Shown one piece after another: positions 50,363 through 59,424 of a stretch of 64,000 nucleotides of DNA; positions within the stretch are counted from its first letter, which is position 1, and each line of letters opens with the position of its first letter. Position numbers and translations under genes: made by a program. The DNA lies in contig OY969790.1 in assembly GCA_963703125.1 (NCBI GenBank), positions 1,984,001 to 2,048,000 of the forward strand. The letters are read 5' to 3'. The notes beneath the pieces were generated by a model. The model saw only the letters and a program-made list of their open reading frames with translations, made no database searches and was not told the origin of the DNA. The DNA comes from MFD04716-140 sp963703125 (GTDB lineage: Bacteria; Bacteroidota; Bacteroidia; Flavobacteriales; Flavobacteriaceae).

Positions 50363-51904
50363 ATGGTAAAACAAGAAGACGATTTCAGAAGGGTTATTTC
50401 CCATGCAAAGGAATACGGTTATGTGTTCCAATCCAGTGAAATTTATGATGGATTAAGTGCTGTCTACGACTATGGGCAGAACGGTGCAGAACTCAAAAAA
50501 AACATAAGGGAATATTGGTGGAAATCCATGGTGCAGCTCAATGACAACATTGTTGGTATTGATGCAGCTATTTTTATGCACCCCACTACATGGAAAGCCT
50601 CTGGACACGTAGATGCCTTCAATGATCCATTAATTGATAATAAGGATTCCAAAAAAAGATACCGTGCCGATGTTTTGGTAGAAGATCATGTGGCCAAAAT
50701 TGAAGCTAAAATCGAAAGAGAGGTAGAAAAAGCCCAAAAGCGTTTTGGAGAAGCTTTTGACAAGCAACAATTTTTAACAACCAATCAGCGAGTTGTTGAA
50801 TATCAAGAAGAAGCTACAACTATACTTAAAAGGCTGGGAAAATCTTTGGCAAGTGAAGATTTGGCCGATGTAAAGCGATTGATAGAGGAGCTTGAGATTG
50901 CGTGCCCTATGTCAGGATCTAAAAACTGGACGGAAGTCAAACAATTTAATCTTATGTTCGGCACCAAAATAGGAGCTTCTGCCGAAAACAGCACCGATTT
51001 ATATCTTAGACCAGAAACCGCACAGGGAATATTCGTGAACTTCTTGAATGTTCAGAAAACAAGCCGATTGAAAATCCCGTTCGGAATAGCCCAAACAGGA
51101 AAGGCGTTTCGGAATGAAATTGTTGCCAGACAATTTATCTTCCGTATGCGGGAATTTGAACAGATGGAAATGCAATTTTTTGTGCAACCAGGTTCACAAA
51201 AGGAATGGTACGAGGCATGGAAAGAAACACGAATGAAGTGGCATCTTTCATTGGGCATGGGAGCGGAGAATTATCGTTTTCATAACCATGAGAAGTTAGC
51301 ACATTATGCCGATGCGGCAGCGGATATTGAGTTCAAGTTTCCTTTTGGATTTAAAGAATTGGAAGGAATTCATTCTCGAACCGATTTTGATTTAAGTAGC
51401 CATGAAAAGTTCTCCGGTAAAAAATTACAATATTTTGATACCGAGAAAAATGAGAACTATGTGCCTTATGTAGTAGAGACATCAATTGGGTTAGATCGCA
51501 TGTTCTTGGCCGTTTTCTCACACTCATTGCAAGAAGAGGAACTTGAAAATGGCACGACAAGAACTGTGCTGAGACTGCCCTCCGTTTTGGCGCCTACCAA
51601 AGCAGCTGTTTTGCCGTTGGTAAAGAAAGATGGCCTTCCCGAAGTTGCCCTTGAAATAATAGATGACCTTAAATGGGATTTTAATGTCATCTACGATGAA
51701 AAAGATGCAGTTGGACGCCGTTATCGAAGGCAAGATGCCAATGGAACCCCTTTTTGCATTACAGTAGATCATCAGACTTTAGAGGACCATAGCGTTACCA
51801 TTCGTCACAGAGATACAATGGACCAACAAAGAGTCGCGATAAATGACCTAAAAAGCATTATTCATAAAGAAGTGGATATGCGTTCTTGGTTAATGAAAAT
51901 GTAA
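50363..51904 (+). CDS. glyS: Glycyl-tRNA synthetase, alpha2 type
   Basis: A 513-residue class II synthetase of the alpha2 type, not the alpha2-beta2 GlyQ/GlyS type. Motif 1 and 2 stretches include YGYVFQSSEIYDGLSAVYDYG at the start, GQTGKAFRNE (written in sequence as AQTGKAFRNE), the LRPETAQGIFVNFLN stretch and the motif 3 region ETSIGLDRMFLAVF. The C-terminal anticodon-binding domain follows residue about 415. It charges tRNA-Gly. The start M-V-K-Q-E-D-D agrees with homologues, supporting the near-leaderless arrangement. A TonB receptor gene converges and its stop lies five bases after the glyS stop. Confidence 0.95.
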   Translation: MVKQEDDFRRVISHAKEYGYVFQSSEIYDGLSAVYDYGQNGAELKKNIREYWWKSMVQLNDNIVGIDAAIFMHPTTWKASGHVDAFNDPLIDNKDSKKRYRADVLVEDHVAKIEAKIEREVEKAQKRFGEAFDKQQFLTTNQRVVEYQEEATTILKRLGKSLASEDLADVKRLIEELEIACPMSGSKNWTEVKQFNLMFGTKIGASAENSTDLYLRPETAQGIFVNFLNVQKTSRLKIPFGIAQTGKAFRNEIVARQFIFRMREFEQMEMQFFVQPGSQKEWYEAWKETRMKWHLSLGMGAENYRFHNHEKLAHYADAAADIEFKFPFGFKELEGIHSRTDFDLSSHEKFSGKKLQYFDTEKNENYVPYVVETSIGLDRMFLAVFSHSLQEEELENGTTRTVLRLPSVLAPTKAAVLPLVKKDGLPEVALEIIDDLKWDFNVIYDEKDAVGRRYRRQDANGTPFCITVDHQTLEDHSVTIRHRDTMDQQRVAINDLKSIIHKEVDMRSWLMKM

Positions 51905-51909
51905 TAAGG

Positions 51910-53994
51910 TTATAACTGATATCCAAATCGCAAACTTCCATAATAATTACGGCCATCACCTGGATAGTAATATCTGGGTCCCGATCCGCCGAAGGCCTGG
52001 GTATTGATCAAAACCGATTGGGCATAAACAGCATCGAATAGATTATTGATTCCGAAATCCAGGCCAACTAGGAGTTTATCGGTAATTTTTTTTCGGTATC
52101 CCATTCTGGTGGTGAAAACCGTAAATGGATCACTTGAAAGGCTATTCGCATCGGTCAAAGGAATGGCACTTACATGTTGGTGGGTGGTATTCCAATAAAA
52201 ATCATTGAACAACTTTAATTGAATTCCCGCAGTTCTTCGTTGTTTGGGCACACCTGTCAAGGGATTTCCAGAATAATTGGTATCACCGTCAATAAACTCT
52301 ATGAAACTGTGGTCGCTCAACGTATAACTTAAAAAAGGCATGAGTTTTAACTTTGAGCTTATATCCCAAGAGTAATTAACCTCTATTTCTAGCCCCCTAT
52401 GTCTAGTCTTGCCTGCGTTTTTACCAATAAACTGATCATCACCGACCCTTTGCGCCACTAATAGGTTATTGATATTCATTTGATATATGGCCACATTTAT
52501 CTGCAGTTTTCTGTCATTTAAAAATAAGTTTCCTCCCAATTCATAATTAGTTCCGGTTTCTTGGGCAATATCCGGATTTATGACTCCATCAGGTGTCAAT
52601 GTTTCCTCCAAGTTCGGATTTGAAAACCCTCGACTTATATTGCCATATATCTGATGATTTTCTGAAAAGATGTATCTAAGATCTATGCTTGGTAATAAAA
52701 TAACCTTAAAACTTCGGTCTGCACTTCTATTTCCGATCCCGGTGTTAAAAAGATCCTGAAAATTGTATTTGGTTTTGTTCAGATTAAAACCTAGTTGGGC
52801 AGTAAAAGAGTCTAAAAAATTCAAAATCAACGAACCAAAAGTATTCAATTGACTTCTAAATTCTTTGTTTTGCGCAAACCGGTCTCCTGCAAGACTTCCA
52901 TTGCCATTGTTTTCCTCATAAAGATTTTCAAATTCACTCCAGTTGTATTCATCTTTATAGAGTTCGGCACCAACAGAGTATTGCCCCAAATTTTCTAAAA
53001 ACCCGAAACTTCCTGAAAAGCGGGTTCGAAAACCATATCCGTTCGTAAATTCATCCAAAATTCCAAAAGGGCGTGCCTCATAGTGGTCTAAATAGGTATA
53101 GAAAACACTTGTTGTATTCTTTAAATGGTCATTGAATAAATGACTATAGTTCAACCCGATCAAAGTTGAATTATTGTCCTCATACCCTTTTGAGGCCTTC
53201 CAAGTAAAACTTGCTTGTCTGGGATTTTCGGTAAATTCGGTAATACCCAATGAACTTGGTATCTGGGCACAATAATCTATGTGGTTTACCAGTAGTCCAA
53301 CTTTGTTTTTGGTATTTATTTGGTAAGAAGTATTCAAAAGAAGACCGTCCCGTTCAAAACTGTTGTTTTCTCGGTAACCGTCGGTTTCTAAACGCCCATA
53401 TTGAAGACCCAAACGCAATTTTCCATCATAATGGTTAAATGACAGGTTGTTTTTCAGCAGGCCAAAGGAACCAACGGTAAAATTGTTGGAAAAGTTTGTT
53501 GAAATGCCCAGTGCAGTCTTTGGGTTCAAGATGATGGCCCCCCCGAGATTCGCCCCGAAATCGGTTCCCTTGGGTCCTTTTATGACTTCGATTTGACTAA
53601 GGTTTTCTAGGTCATACGATTCCAAAGTCGAGGAACCTGCACCATTGGTGACAGGAATATCATCATAATAAAGCCGTAACTTATCTGTTCCAAAAAGGGT
53701 CCTGGCACCAACACCGCGGATTGTGATTCTACTTGTGTTCAATGCACCGGATAAAATATAAACCCCGGAAATCTGATTCACCGCAGATACCATATCAACA
53801 GGGCTATAATTCTGAAATACTTTTGCGGAAATAATTTCTGACGGAGTGATGCCGATTGCATTTTTTACCTTTAATGCATCTAAAAGTATGATTTCATCCA
53901 GTTGGGTAATACTATCCTTTGATTCGGTATTTTGTGATTGTAGTAGAAAGGTACTGGAAATAAAGATTACTATTAGGGATCTCATATTCTTCAA
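51910..53994 (-). CDS. TonB-dependent outer-membrane receptor without carboxypeptidase-like domain
   Basis: A 694-residue receptor: signal peptide ending near STFLLQSQ, a short linker, plug domain with RITIRGVGARTLFGTDKLR and IEVIKGPKGTDFGANLGGAI, and a barrel ending in YGSLRFGYQL. It lacks the N-terminal CarboxypepD_reg-like module of the other receptors in this window and is shorter, resembling siderophore or vitamin receptors. An alternative start at 53985 gives MRSLIVIF. A small outer-membrane barrel gene lies 20 bp upstream on the same strand. Confidence 0.92.
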   Translation of the reverse strand: MKNMRSLIVIFISSTFLLQSQNTESKDSITQLDEIILLDALKVKNAIGITPSEIISAKVFQNYSPVDMVSAVNQISGVYILSGALNTSRITIRGVGARTLFGTDKLRLYYDDIPVTNGAGSSTLESYDLENLSQIEVIKGPKGTDFGANLGGAIILNPKTALGISTNFSNNFTVGSFGLLKNNLSFNHYDGKLRLGLQYGRLETDGYRENNSFERDGLLLNTSYQINTKNKVGLLVNHIDYCAQIPSSLGITEFTENPRQASFTWKASKGYEDNNSTLIGLNYSHLFNDHLKNTTSVFYTYLDHYEARPFGILDEFTNGYGFRTRFSGSFGFLENLGQYSVGAELYKDEYNWSEFENLYEENNGNGSLAGDRFAQNKEFRSQLNTFGSLILNFLDSFTAQLGFNLNKTKYNFQDLFNTGIGNRSADRSFKVILLPSIDLRYIFSENHQIYGNISRGFSNPNLEETLTPDGVINPDIAQETGTNYELGGNLFLNDRKLQINVAIYQMNINNLLVAQRVGDDQFIGKNAGKTRHRGLEIEVNYSWDISSKLKLMPFLSYTLSDHSFIEFIDGDTNYSGNPLTGVPKQRRTAGIQLKLFNDFYWNTTHQHVSAIPLTDANSLSSDPFTVFTTRMGYRKKITDKLLVGLDFGINNLFDAVYAQSVLINTQAFGGSGPRYYYPGDGRNYYGSLRFGYQL

Positions 53995-54014
53995 ATAAGC
54001 CTTAAAAATAAGAC

Positions 54015-54533
54015 TTAAAATCGGAATCCTACGGATAGCCCTGCCCTGAACATAAAGCTGTTTTGAAATTCTTCGGGATTAATGTTCCTTCCGACCCCGC
54101 CATACAATTCAAAAGTAAGTTTTTGATTATTGGTAGCCCATTTATTTCCAACCCCTAAACCTATGGCAGCTGTATTGTAATCATTATTTCTAACTCCAAG
54201 TGTGGTTGAATCGGTATCATCCTCTCCCTTGTAATAAAGACCAAAAATCTCTGCAAACAAGCCGCTTTTAGGAGCATAACCAAAGTAAGCTCGTAGGTTG
54301 GGACCAATACCGAAGTTGCCATTATACCCAGTAGCATCACCGTTAAAATAAATAGTTCCTCCAATACTGGTATCTTCCGTGAAATAATATTCGTAAGAAC
54401 CTTCAATACTTGTATTTATTAGGAATTGACCAATATTGAACTTGATCTCATGAACATTATCATTGGTCCTATAGGCTTGGGCCCTAACGAGCAAACAGGA
54501 GAATATAATAAATACCGTGAATAGCGTTTTCAT
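54015..54533 (-). CDS. Small outer-membrane beta-barrel protein
   Basis: A 172-residue protein with a signal peptide ending VRAQA and about eight amphipathic beta strands with a C-terminal Phe (FRAGLSVGFRF), the hallmark of OMPs. It resembles DUF3575/OmpA-like N-terminal barrels of Bacteroidota. It lies 20 bp upstream of the TonB receptor gene on the same strand and probably forms an operon with it. Confidence 0.78.
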   Translation of the reverse strand: MKTLFTVFIIFSCLLVRAQAYRTNDNVHEIKFNIGQFLINTSIEGSYEYYFTEDTSIGGTIYFNGDATGYNGNFGIGPNLRAYFGYAPKSGLFAEIFGLYYKGEDDTDSTTLGVRNNDYNTAAIGLGVGNKWATNNQKLTFELYGGVGRNINPEEFQNSFMFRAGLSVGFRF

Positions 54534-54660
54534 TCAAAAGAATTTAGAATTTGACTAAAGAGATCAAATCTCGTTCCAAAGTTCGAATTTAAATAGTTAA
54601 TAGGGAATAAGGGGGCTTAATTATCTAACATTCATTATTTTCGGCACAAATTCCTATCTA

Positions 54661-55425
54661 ATGAAGATTGTCTCCTATAATGTGAATGGTATCCGCGCGG
54701 CATTGAGTAAAGGTTTTATAGATTGGCTCAAAACTGTCAACCCCGATGTGGTATGTCTTCAAGAAATAAAGGCACAGGAGGATCAATTAGACCTTACTAT
54801 TTTTGAAAAAGCGGGATACATTTATAATTATTGGTTCAGCGCACAAAAGAAAGGTTATAGTGGTGTTGCCATTTTGTCCAAAAGCAAGCCTGATGCTGTA
54901 GTGTTTGGCACGGGCATCGATTATATGGATTTTGAAGGGAGGAACATTAGGGCCGATTTTGGGGATCTTTCCATCATGAGCATGTATCTCCCTTCGGGCA
55001 CAAATCTAGAGCGTTTGGAGCATAAATTGACTTATATGGCGGATTTTCATGAATATGTTGATCGGTTAAGACTAACGAATCCTAACCTGTTAATTCTGGG
55101 TGATTATAACATATGCCATGAGGCAATAGATATACATAATCCAGTCGGACTTAAAAATGTTTCAGGGTTTCTGCCGGTGGAAAGAGAATGGATCGGCAGT
55201 TTTATAAAAAACGGATTTATTGATAGTTTTAGGTATTTTAGTGATGAACCACATCATTATACTTGGTGGAGTTATAGAGCAAATTCCCGAAATAATAATA
55301 AAGGATGGCGTCTTGATTATGGAATGGTAAGCGAGCCTCTTAAGCATCGATTAAGGCGTTCTGTAATTTTATCAGAAGCAAAACATAGTGATCATTGCCC
55401 TATTTTATTGGAAATTGATTCATAA
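54661..55425 (+). CDS. xth: Exodeoxyribonuclease III (AP endonuclease)
   Basis: A 254-residue EEP-family AP endonuclease. N7 and E35 (VCLQEIK) are the metal ligands, then GDYNICHEAIDI with Asp/Asn, and the C-terminal HSDHCPILLEI contains the catalytic Asp-His. No signal peptide is visible, so it acts in DNA base-excision repair inside the cell, in contrast to the secreted EEP-family gene at 36845. Length and motifs match ExoA/Xth. Confidence 0.95.
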   Translation: MKIVSYNVNGIRAALSKGFIDWLKTVNPDVVCLQEIKAQEDQLDLTIFEKAGYIYNYWFSAQKKGYSGVAILSKSKPDAVVFGTGIDYMDFEGRNIRADFGDLSIMSMYLPSGTNLERLEHKLTYMADFHEYVDRLRLTNPNLLILGDYNICHEAIDIHNPVGLKNVSGFLPVEREWIGSFIKNGFIDSFRYFSDEPHHYTWWSYRANSRNNNKGWRLDYGMVSEPLKHRLRRSVILSEAKHSDHCPILLEIDS

Positions 55426-55429
55426 TAGT

Positions 55430-55465
55430 AACGATTCCTTTTCATTATTTGTCTTTTGAATCGTT
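55430..55465. repeat. Inverted repeat overlapping the aldo/keto reductase promoter
   Basis: AACGATTC (55430-55437) and GAATCGTT (55458-55465) are an 8-bp perfect inverted repeat spaced by 20 bases. The right arm ends in the first base of the -7 box. It has no T-run and follows xth, so it could be a weak terminator or an operator over the promoter. Confidence 0.5.
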
Positions 55466-55472
55466 AAATTTG
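55465..55472 (+). promoter_or_regulatory. Predicted -7 element of the aldo/keto reductase gene
   Basis: TAAATTTG fits TAnnTTTG, 31 bases before the ATG at 55503. It overlaps the right arm of an inverted repeat. Confidence 0.5.
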
Positions 55473-55502
55473 CGGTGCGTATCAATGCACCCTTAAAAAG
55501 TT

Positions 55503-56543
55503 ATGGAATATACCAATCTACCACATACGGATATTGAAGTCAGTAAGATTTGTTTAGGTACAATGACCTGGGGAAAACAGAATACCGAGGCCGAAGGTCA
55601 TGAACAAATGGACTATGCCCTAGACCAAGGCGTTAATTTTTTTGATACCGCGGAATTATATCCCATACCTGCGCATCCCGATAGACATTCAACCACGGAA
55701 AAGATAATAGGCACTTGGTTTAAAAAGAATGGAAACCGCGACAAGGTGATCTTGGCCTCCAAGATTGCGGGTAGGGCCGATTTCACAAAATTTATAAGAA
55801 CAACCGGCTTTTCACGTGAGTCAATCATTGAAGCGGTTGAAGGAAGTTTGGAGCGGCTTCAGACAGACTATATAGATCTTTACCAACTTCACTGGCCTGA
55901 AAGGAATACCAATTATTTTGGAAAACGTGGTTACACCCACGACGTGAAGGATTTTTGGGAAGATAATATTCACCAAGTCCTTGAAACATTGCGCGAATTG
56001 AAAAAGGAAGGCAAAATTCGCCATGTTGGCTTATCTAATGAAACACCTTGGGGTGTAATGCGATTTTTAGAAGAAAGTAAGGTGCATCATAGTCTCCCGA
56101 GAATGATAACCGTTCAGAATCCGTATAACCTTCTAAATCGGCTTTTTGAAGTAGGAAATGCCGAGGTCGCCCACCGAGAGAAAATAGGTTTGTTGGCGTA
56201 CTCCCCATTGGGATTCGGAACTTTAAGTGGTAAGTATTTAGGCGGAATGCAACCCGCGACCGCAAGAATTACACTCTTTCCCAATTACGATCGTTATAGT
56301 AGTCCAACAGCAATTAGGGCAACCGAAAAATACCACAAGCTGGCACAGGACAATGATCTATCATTGGCGCAGATGTCATTGGCCTACGTAAATAGTAGGC
56401 CCTTTTTGACCAGTACTATTATTGGGGCCACCAGTATGCGGCAGTTAGAGGAAAATATAAGCAGTATTGATATAGAACTAAGCGAAGAAGTAATGAATGG
56501 AATAGAAACTATTCATAATGAGATTCCTAATCCGGCACCTTAA
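55503..56543 (+). CDS. Aldo/keto reductase of the Tas type
   Basis: A 346-residue NADPH-dependent oxidoreductase, the same length as E. coli Tas. The catalytic tetrad is D48 (NFFDTAELY), Y53, K87 (LASKIAG) and H130 (YQLHWPERN). The cofactor-binding region near 200-300 is intact. Members reduce carbonyls; the natural substrate of Tas-like enzymes is uncertain. A 32-residue membrane protein ORF begins ten bases after the stop. Confidence 0.92.
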   Translation: MEYTNLPHTDIEVSKICLGTMTWGKQNTEAEGHEQMDYALDQGVNFFDTAELYPIPAHPDRHSTTEKIIGTWFKKNGNRDKVILASKIAGRADFTKFIRTTGFSRESIIEAVEGSLERLQTDYIDLYQLHWPERNTNYFGKRGYTHDVKDFWEDNIHQVLETLRELKKEGKIRHVGLSNETPWGVMRFLEESKVHHSLPRMITVQNPYNLLNRLFEVGNAEVAHREKIGLLAYSPLGFGTLSGKYLGGMQPATARITLFPNYDRYSSPTAIRATEKYHKLAQDNDLSLAQMSLAYVNSRPFLTSTIIGATSMRQLEENISSIDIELSEEVMNGIETIHNEIPNPAP

Positions 56544-56552
56544 AATAGTAGT

Positions 56553-56651
56553 ATGTACTTTCTAAAAGTTGGGTTTTGGCAATTGGCACTTATTATCGCA
56601 GTAGTTATAATTATTTTGGTGATTTCACGGATTATGCGGGACAAACGCTAA
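56553..56651 (+). CDS. Possible 32-residue single-pass membrane protein
   Basis: ATG at 56553, TAA at 56649-56651. The product has an N-terminal MYFLKVGFW, a hydrophobic helix (QLALIIAVVIIILVIS) and a positively charged C-terminus RIMRDKR, which predicts an N-out/C-in single-pass topology. The VGFWQLALIIAVVIIILV part recalls the transmembrane start of TatA-like proteins, but the conserved FG hinge and amphipathic helix are missing. It starts nine bases after the aldo/keto reductase stop, fitting co-transcription. Not tested for conservation, so its reality remains uncertain. Confidence 0.52.
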   Translation: MYFLKVGFWQLALIIAVVIIILVISRIMRDKR

Positions 56652-56753
56652 CTAGGCCATTGTTTATGATAATGTCATTTCGAATATGTTCAATTCATGC
56701 TAAATATAGTGCAAGGAATAAGAAAGGCTCAAATGCTAACCTTAGAATTGGTT

Positions 56754-57164
56754 TTAAAGTCTGGTTATTCCGCTTCTAGACCTAATTTCATAGGCGAAAG
56801 GTCTTTTTTGTGAAATGGCAATTTTGCAGATCTCTGGCCAATATTTGTGAAGAATACCTATGATTTCCCAATAAGTAAATCCTTTTTTAGATGGAGGTCT
56901 TAAATAAAACATCCCCAAATTGTATTTGTCGCAAAGCTCTTTTTGATGTCTAATTCTTCTTAAATTGTAATCTTGTGTTATTATGCAAGATTCTTTTTCC
57001 CCGGCCATAGGTATCCATTCCTCATCTAAATACCCCCTTCCAAATTCATCAACGATAGATTTAACGATAATTTTGCCGGTTAACTTAATATTTTCAGGGG
57101 TTTGAAGAATGTCAAAACCTCTCGCAAGATGTGGGGGCAAATTTTCATCGATGAATATAATCAT
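56754..57164 (-). CDS. DUF5615/PIN-like toxin component
   Basis: From the ATG at 57164 the protein has 136 residues. It begins MIIFIDENLPPHLARGF, where D6 and E7 match the acidic start of PIN-like (DUF5615, Mut7-C-type) RNases. A further acidic patch lies at TQDYNLRRIR (about residues 62-71). The start is fixed by a four-base ATGA overlap with the upstream antitoxin-like gene (57161-57164). PIN toxins cleave RNA, so a type II toxin-antitoxin system is proposed. A longer start at 57176 is excluded by this overlap. Confidence 0.8.
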   Translation of the reverse strand: MIIFIDENLPPHLARGFDILQTPENIKLTGKIIVKSIVDEFGRGYLDEEWIPMAGEKESCIITQDYNLRRIRHQKELCDKYNLGMFYLRPPSKKGFTYWEIIGILHKYWPEICKIAISQKRPFAYEIRSRSGITRL

Positions 57165-57829
57165 GCCGCGGTACAATATTCTATTGCATCTCTTACAGAT
57201 TTTTCAGCCAAATCATATGTAAAAGCTATAAATTCTATAGGCTCTCCGGCTTGATATAAATTGAAAATGGTTTCTGGATAGATATTTGTTTTTTCAATTA
57301 CTGGATGTCCAAATTGTCTTTTCGGGTCAACGATAATAGATTTCCCTCTGCCCAAAGGCCAGAATTTCGAAGCGACGGAATCATCACCAAAATCTAAATT
57401 TTTAAAAAATTGTTTAATAAACATAAGATTCAACTGTTTGGTGCCATCCAATGATATGGTATCATCATTGACTTCTAAAAAAATTTTTTTGCCATCTGTT
57501 TTTATTTTTTCTAAGATATTCTTTTGGGCGAAGGGATATTGAGTATCAAATTTCTTGGATAATTCGGTATGTGCATTTAGAACTTCCCTCGTTTTGACTC
57601 CTGCTTCAGCAAACAGAATAAGAATATAAAACTCTATTAAAGTACTAAAATTTACAGCTTTAGAATTTTTAACCTTCCATGAATACTGACCCTCAAATAG
57701 TTTCCCTAATTCTCCGTCCCAATATTTATTTACCCAAATATTTACTTTGTGATAGGGTAATCTAAGGATACTGGCAATCTCTGGAATTGTGTATGAACCT
57801 GTGCCTATATTGAATGTAGTTTCGAACAC
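57161..57829 (-). CDS. DUF433-type antitoxin with two HTH-like regions
   Basis: A 222-residue protein. The N-terminal part (about 13-40: YTIPEIASILRLPYHKVNIW) looks like a MerR-like helix-turn-helix. The C-terminal part (RQFGHPVIEKTNIYPETIF, and FIAFTYDLAEKSVRDAIEYC) matches the DUF433 antitoxin HTH. It precedes a DUF5615-like toxin gene with a four-base overlap, as is usual for type II pairs. The antitoxin would bind toxin and DNA. The large size (usual DUF433 antitoxins have about 75-120 residues) is unusual, and it starts 33 bp from radA. Confidence 0.8.
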   Translation of the reverse strand: MFETTFNIGTGSYTIPEIASILRLPYHKVNIWVNKYWDGELGKLFEGQYSWKVKNSKAVNFSTLIEFYILILFAEAGVKTREVLNAHTELSKKFDTQYPFAQKNILEKIKTDGKKIFLEVNDDTISLDGTKQLNLMFIKQFFKNLDFGDDSVASKFWPLGRGKSIIVDPKRQFGHPVIEKTNIYPETIFNLYQAGEPIEFIAFTYDLAEKSVRDAIEYCTAA

Positions 57830-57862
57830 TTTTTTTATTTAAAGTTAACTAATTTTTGATGC

Positions 57863-59224
57863 TCACCCAAAAAGACTACTCACCAATTCTTCTATTTTGG
57901 TGATCAGTTTTACTTCAATGTTGAAATTTTTGATTCCAATTTTATTTCTTTTTGAGACATAAATGGTCGAGAAACCCAATTTCTCTGCCTCAAGAATACG
58001 CTGCTCCACACGTTGAACAGGTCGTATTTCACCGGCCAAACCCACTTCGGCCGCAAAACAGGTCCCTTTTTCAATGGGGATATCCTCGTTACTGGACAAT
58101 ATTGCCGCGATAACGGCCAAATCTATGGCAGGATCATCAACAGAAATACCCCCAGTAATATTTAGAAAAACATCTTTGGCTCCCAATTTGAAGCCTGCTC
58201 GTTTTTCGAGAACCGCCAATAACATGTTCAACCTTTTGGCATTGTAGCCGGTTGTTGACCGTTGAGGTGTTCCGTAAACGGCCGTACTGACCAAAGCTTG
58301 TATTTCAATCAACAAGGGCCTCATGCCTTCAACGGTCGAAGCAATGGCAGTACCACTTAATCCTTCATCGTTTTTGGAAATGAGAATTTCTGACGGATTG
58401 TTCACCTCTCTAAGTCCACTTCCCTGCATTTCATAAATTCCTAATTCCGCTGTGGAGCCAAATCGGTTTTTTAATGCCCTTAAAATTCGATAGACATAAT
58501 TGCGGTCCCCTTCAAATTGTAGCACGGTATCCACCATATGTTCCAAAATCTTGGGCCCTGCAATAGAACCATCCTTGGTTATATGGCCAATTAGGATAAC
58601 GGGTGTATTCGTTTCTTTTGCAAATTTGATGAGTTCGGCCGTACACTCCCTTATTTGCGAGATACTTCCTGCGGCCGATTCTATATAATCCGAATGTAAG
58701 GTTTGAATGGAATCTATAACCACAATATCAGGTTCCGTGGCTTCGATCTGCTGAAAGATATTCTGGGTTTTGGTTTCCGTAAGAATGAAACAATTCTCGC
58801 TATTGGGATGGATCCGATCAGCCCGCATCTTTATCTGTTTCTGACTTTCCTCTCCTGAAACGTACAAAGTCCTATATGGAAGTTTTAAGGCAATTTGAAG
58901 CAACAAGGTACTTTTTCCGATACCCGGTTCACCACCTAATAATACTAAGGAGCCAGGGACCAAACCGCCTCCTAGGACCCTATTGAATTCTTGATCATGT
59001 GCATTGAGGCGAAGTTCCTTTTCAGTACTTATTTCATGAATTCGCAATGGTTTGGCAATTTTTTTTGAAGCGTTGGAAGAAGCCTTCCAACCGGATTTCT
59101 CCTCTTTTTGAATAACCTCTTCAACCACGGTATTCCATTCTTTACAAGCCGCACATTGCCCTACCCATTTGGCATATTGTGTACCACAGTTTTGACAGAA
59201 GAATGCTGTTTTGGTTTTGGCCAT
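57863..59224 (-). CDS. radA: DNA repair protein RadA
   Basis: A 453-residue RadA/Sms. N-terminal C4 zinc finger (C10, C13, C24, C27), RecA-like ATPase with Walker A GGEPGIGKST (98-107), the RadA-specific KNRFG motif (near residue 252), and a C-terminal Lon-protease-like domain. It processes branched recombination intermediates. The gene opens the minus-strand run that continues with the DUF433/DUF5615 pair; the 33-bp spacing to the antitoxin gene could allow co-transcription. Confidence 0.95.
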   Translation of the reverse strand: MAKTKTAFFCQNCGTQYAKWVGQCAACKEWNTVVEEVIQKEEKSGWKASSNASKKIAKPLRIHEISTEKELRLNAHDQEFNRVLGGGLVPGSLVLLGGEPGIGKSTLLLQIALKLPYRTLYVSGEESQKQIKMRADRIHPNSENCFILTETKTQNIFQQIEATEPDIVVIDSIQTLHSDYIESAAGSISQIRECTAELIKFAKETNTPVILIGHITKDGSIAGPKILEHMVDTVLQFEGDRNYVYRILRALKNRFGSTAELGIYEMQGSGLREVNNPSEILISKNDEGLSGTAIASTVEGMRPLLIEIQALVSTAVYGTPQRSTTGYNAKRLNMLLAVLEKRAGFKLGAKDVFLNITGGISVDDPAIDLAVIAAILSSNEDIPIEKGTCFAAEVGLAGEIRPVQRVEQRILEAEKLGFSTIYVSKRNKIGIKNFNIEVKLITKIEELVSSLFG

Positions 59225-59269
59225 TCCGAAATTTTTAGGTCTGGCGTTAAAGGTAGTAAGAAGTTGGAA

Positions 59270-59318
59270 AATCCACTGGTTTACAAAAAGATTATCCCCT
59301 TGAGTGGATTATAGGGGT
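59270..59318. repeat. Overlapping inverted repeats upstream of radA
   Basis: AATCCACT (59270-59277) pairs with AGTGGATT (59303-59310). An alternative pairing is ATCCCCT (59294-59300) with AGGGGT (59313-59318). The two stems share sequence and are mutually exclusive. They sit 46-94 bp upstream of radA, between it and the esterase-like gene, and may be regulatory or chance. Confidence 0.35.
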
Positions 59319-59424
59319 GTTGACGAAGCAGTGCCGAGTGGTTATGGACTAAAACAATACCCACCAATTGGAATTGGTTGCCAGTAAGGTTGATAGTTAA
59401 TTCACAATAGATACAGAAACATAT

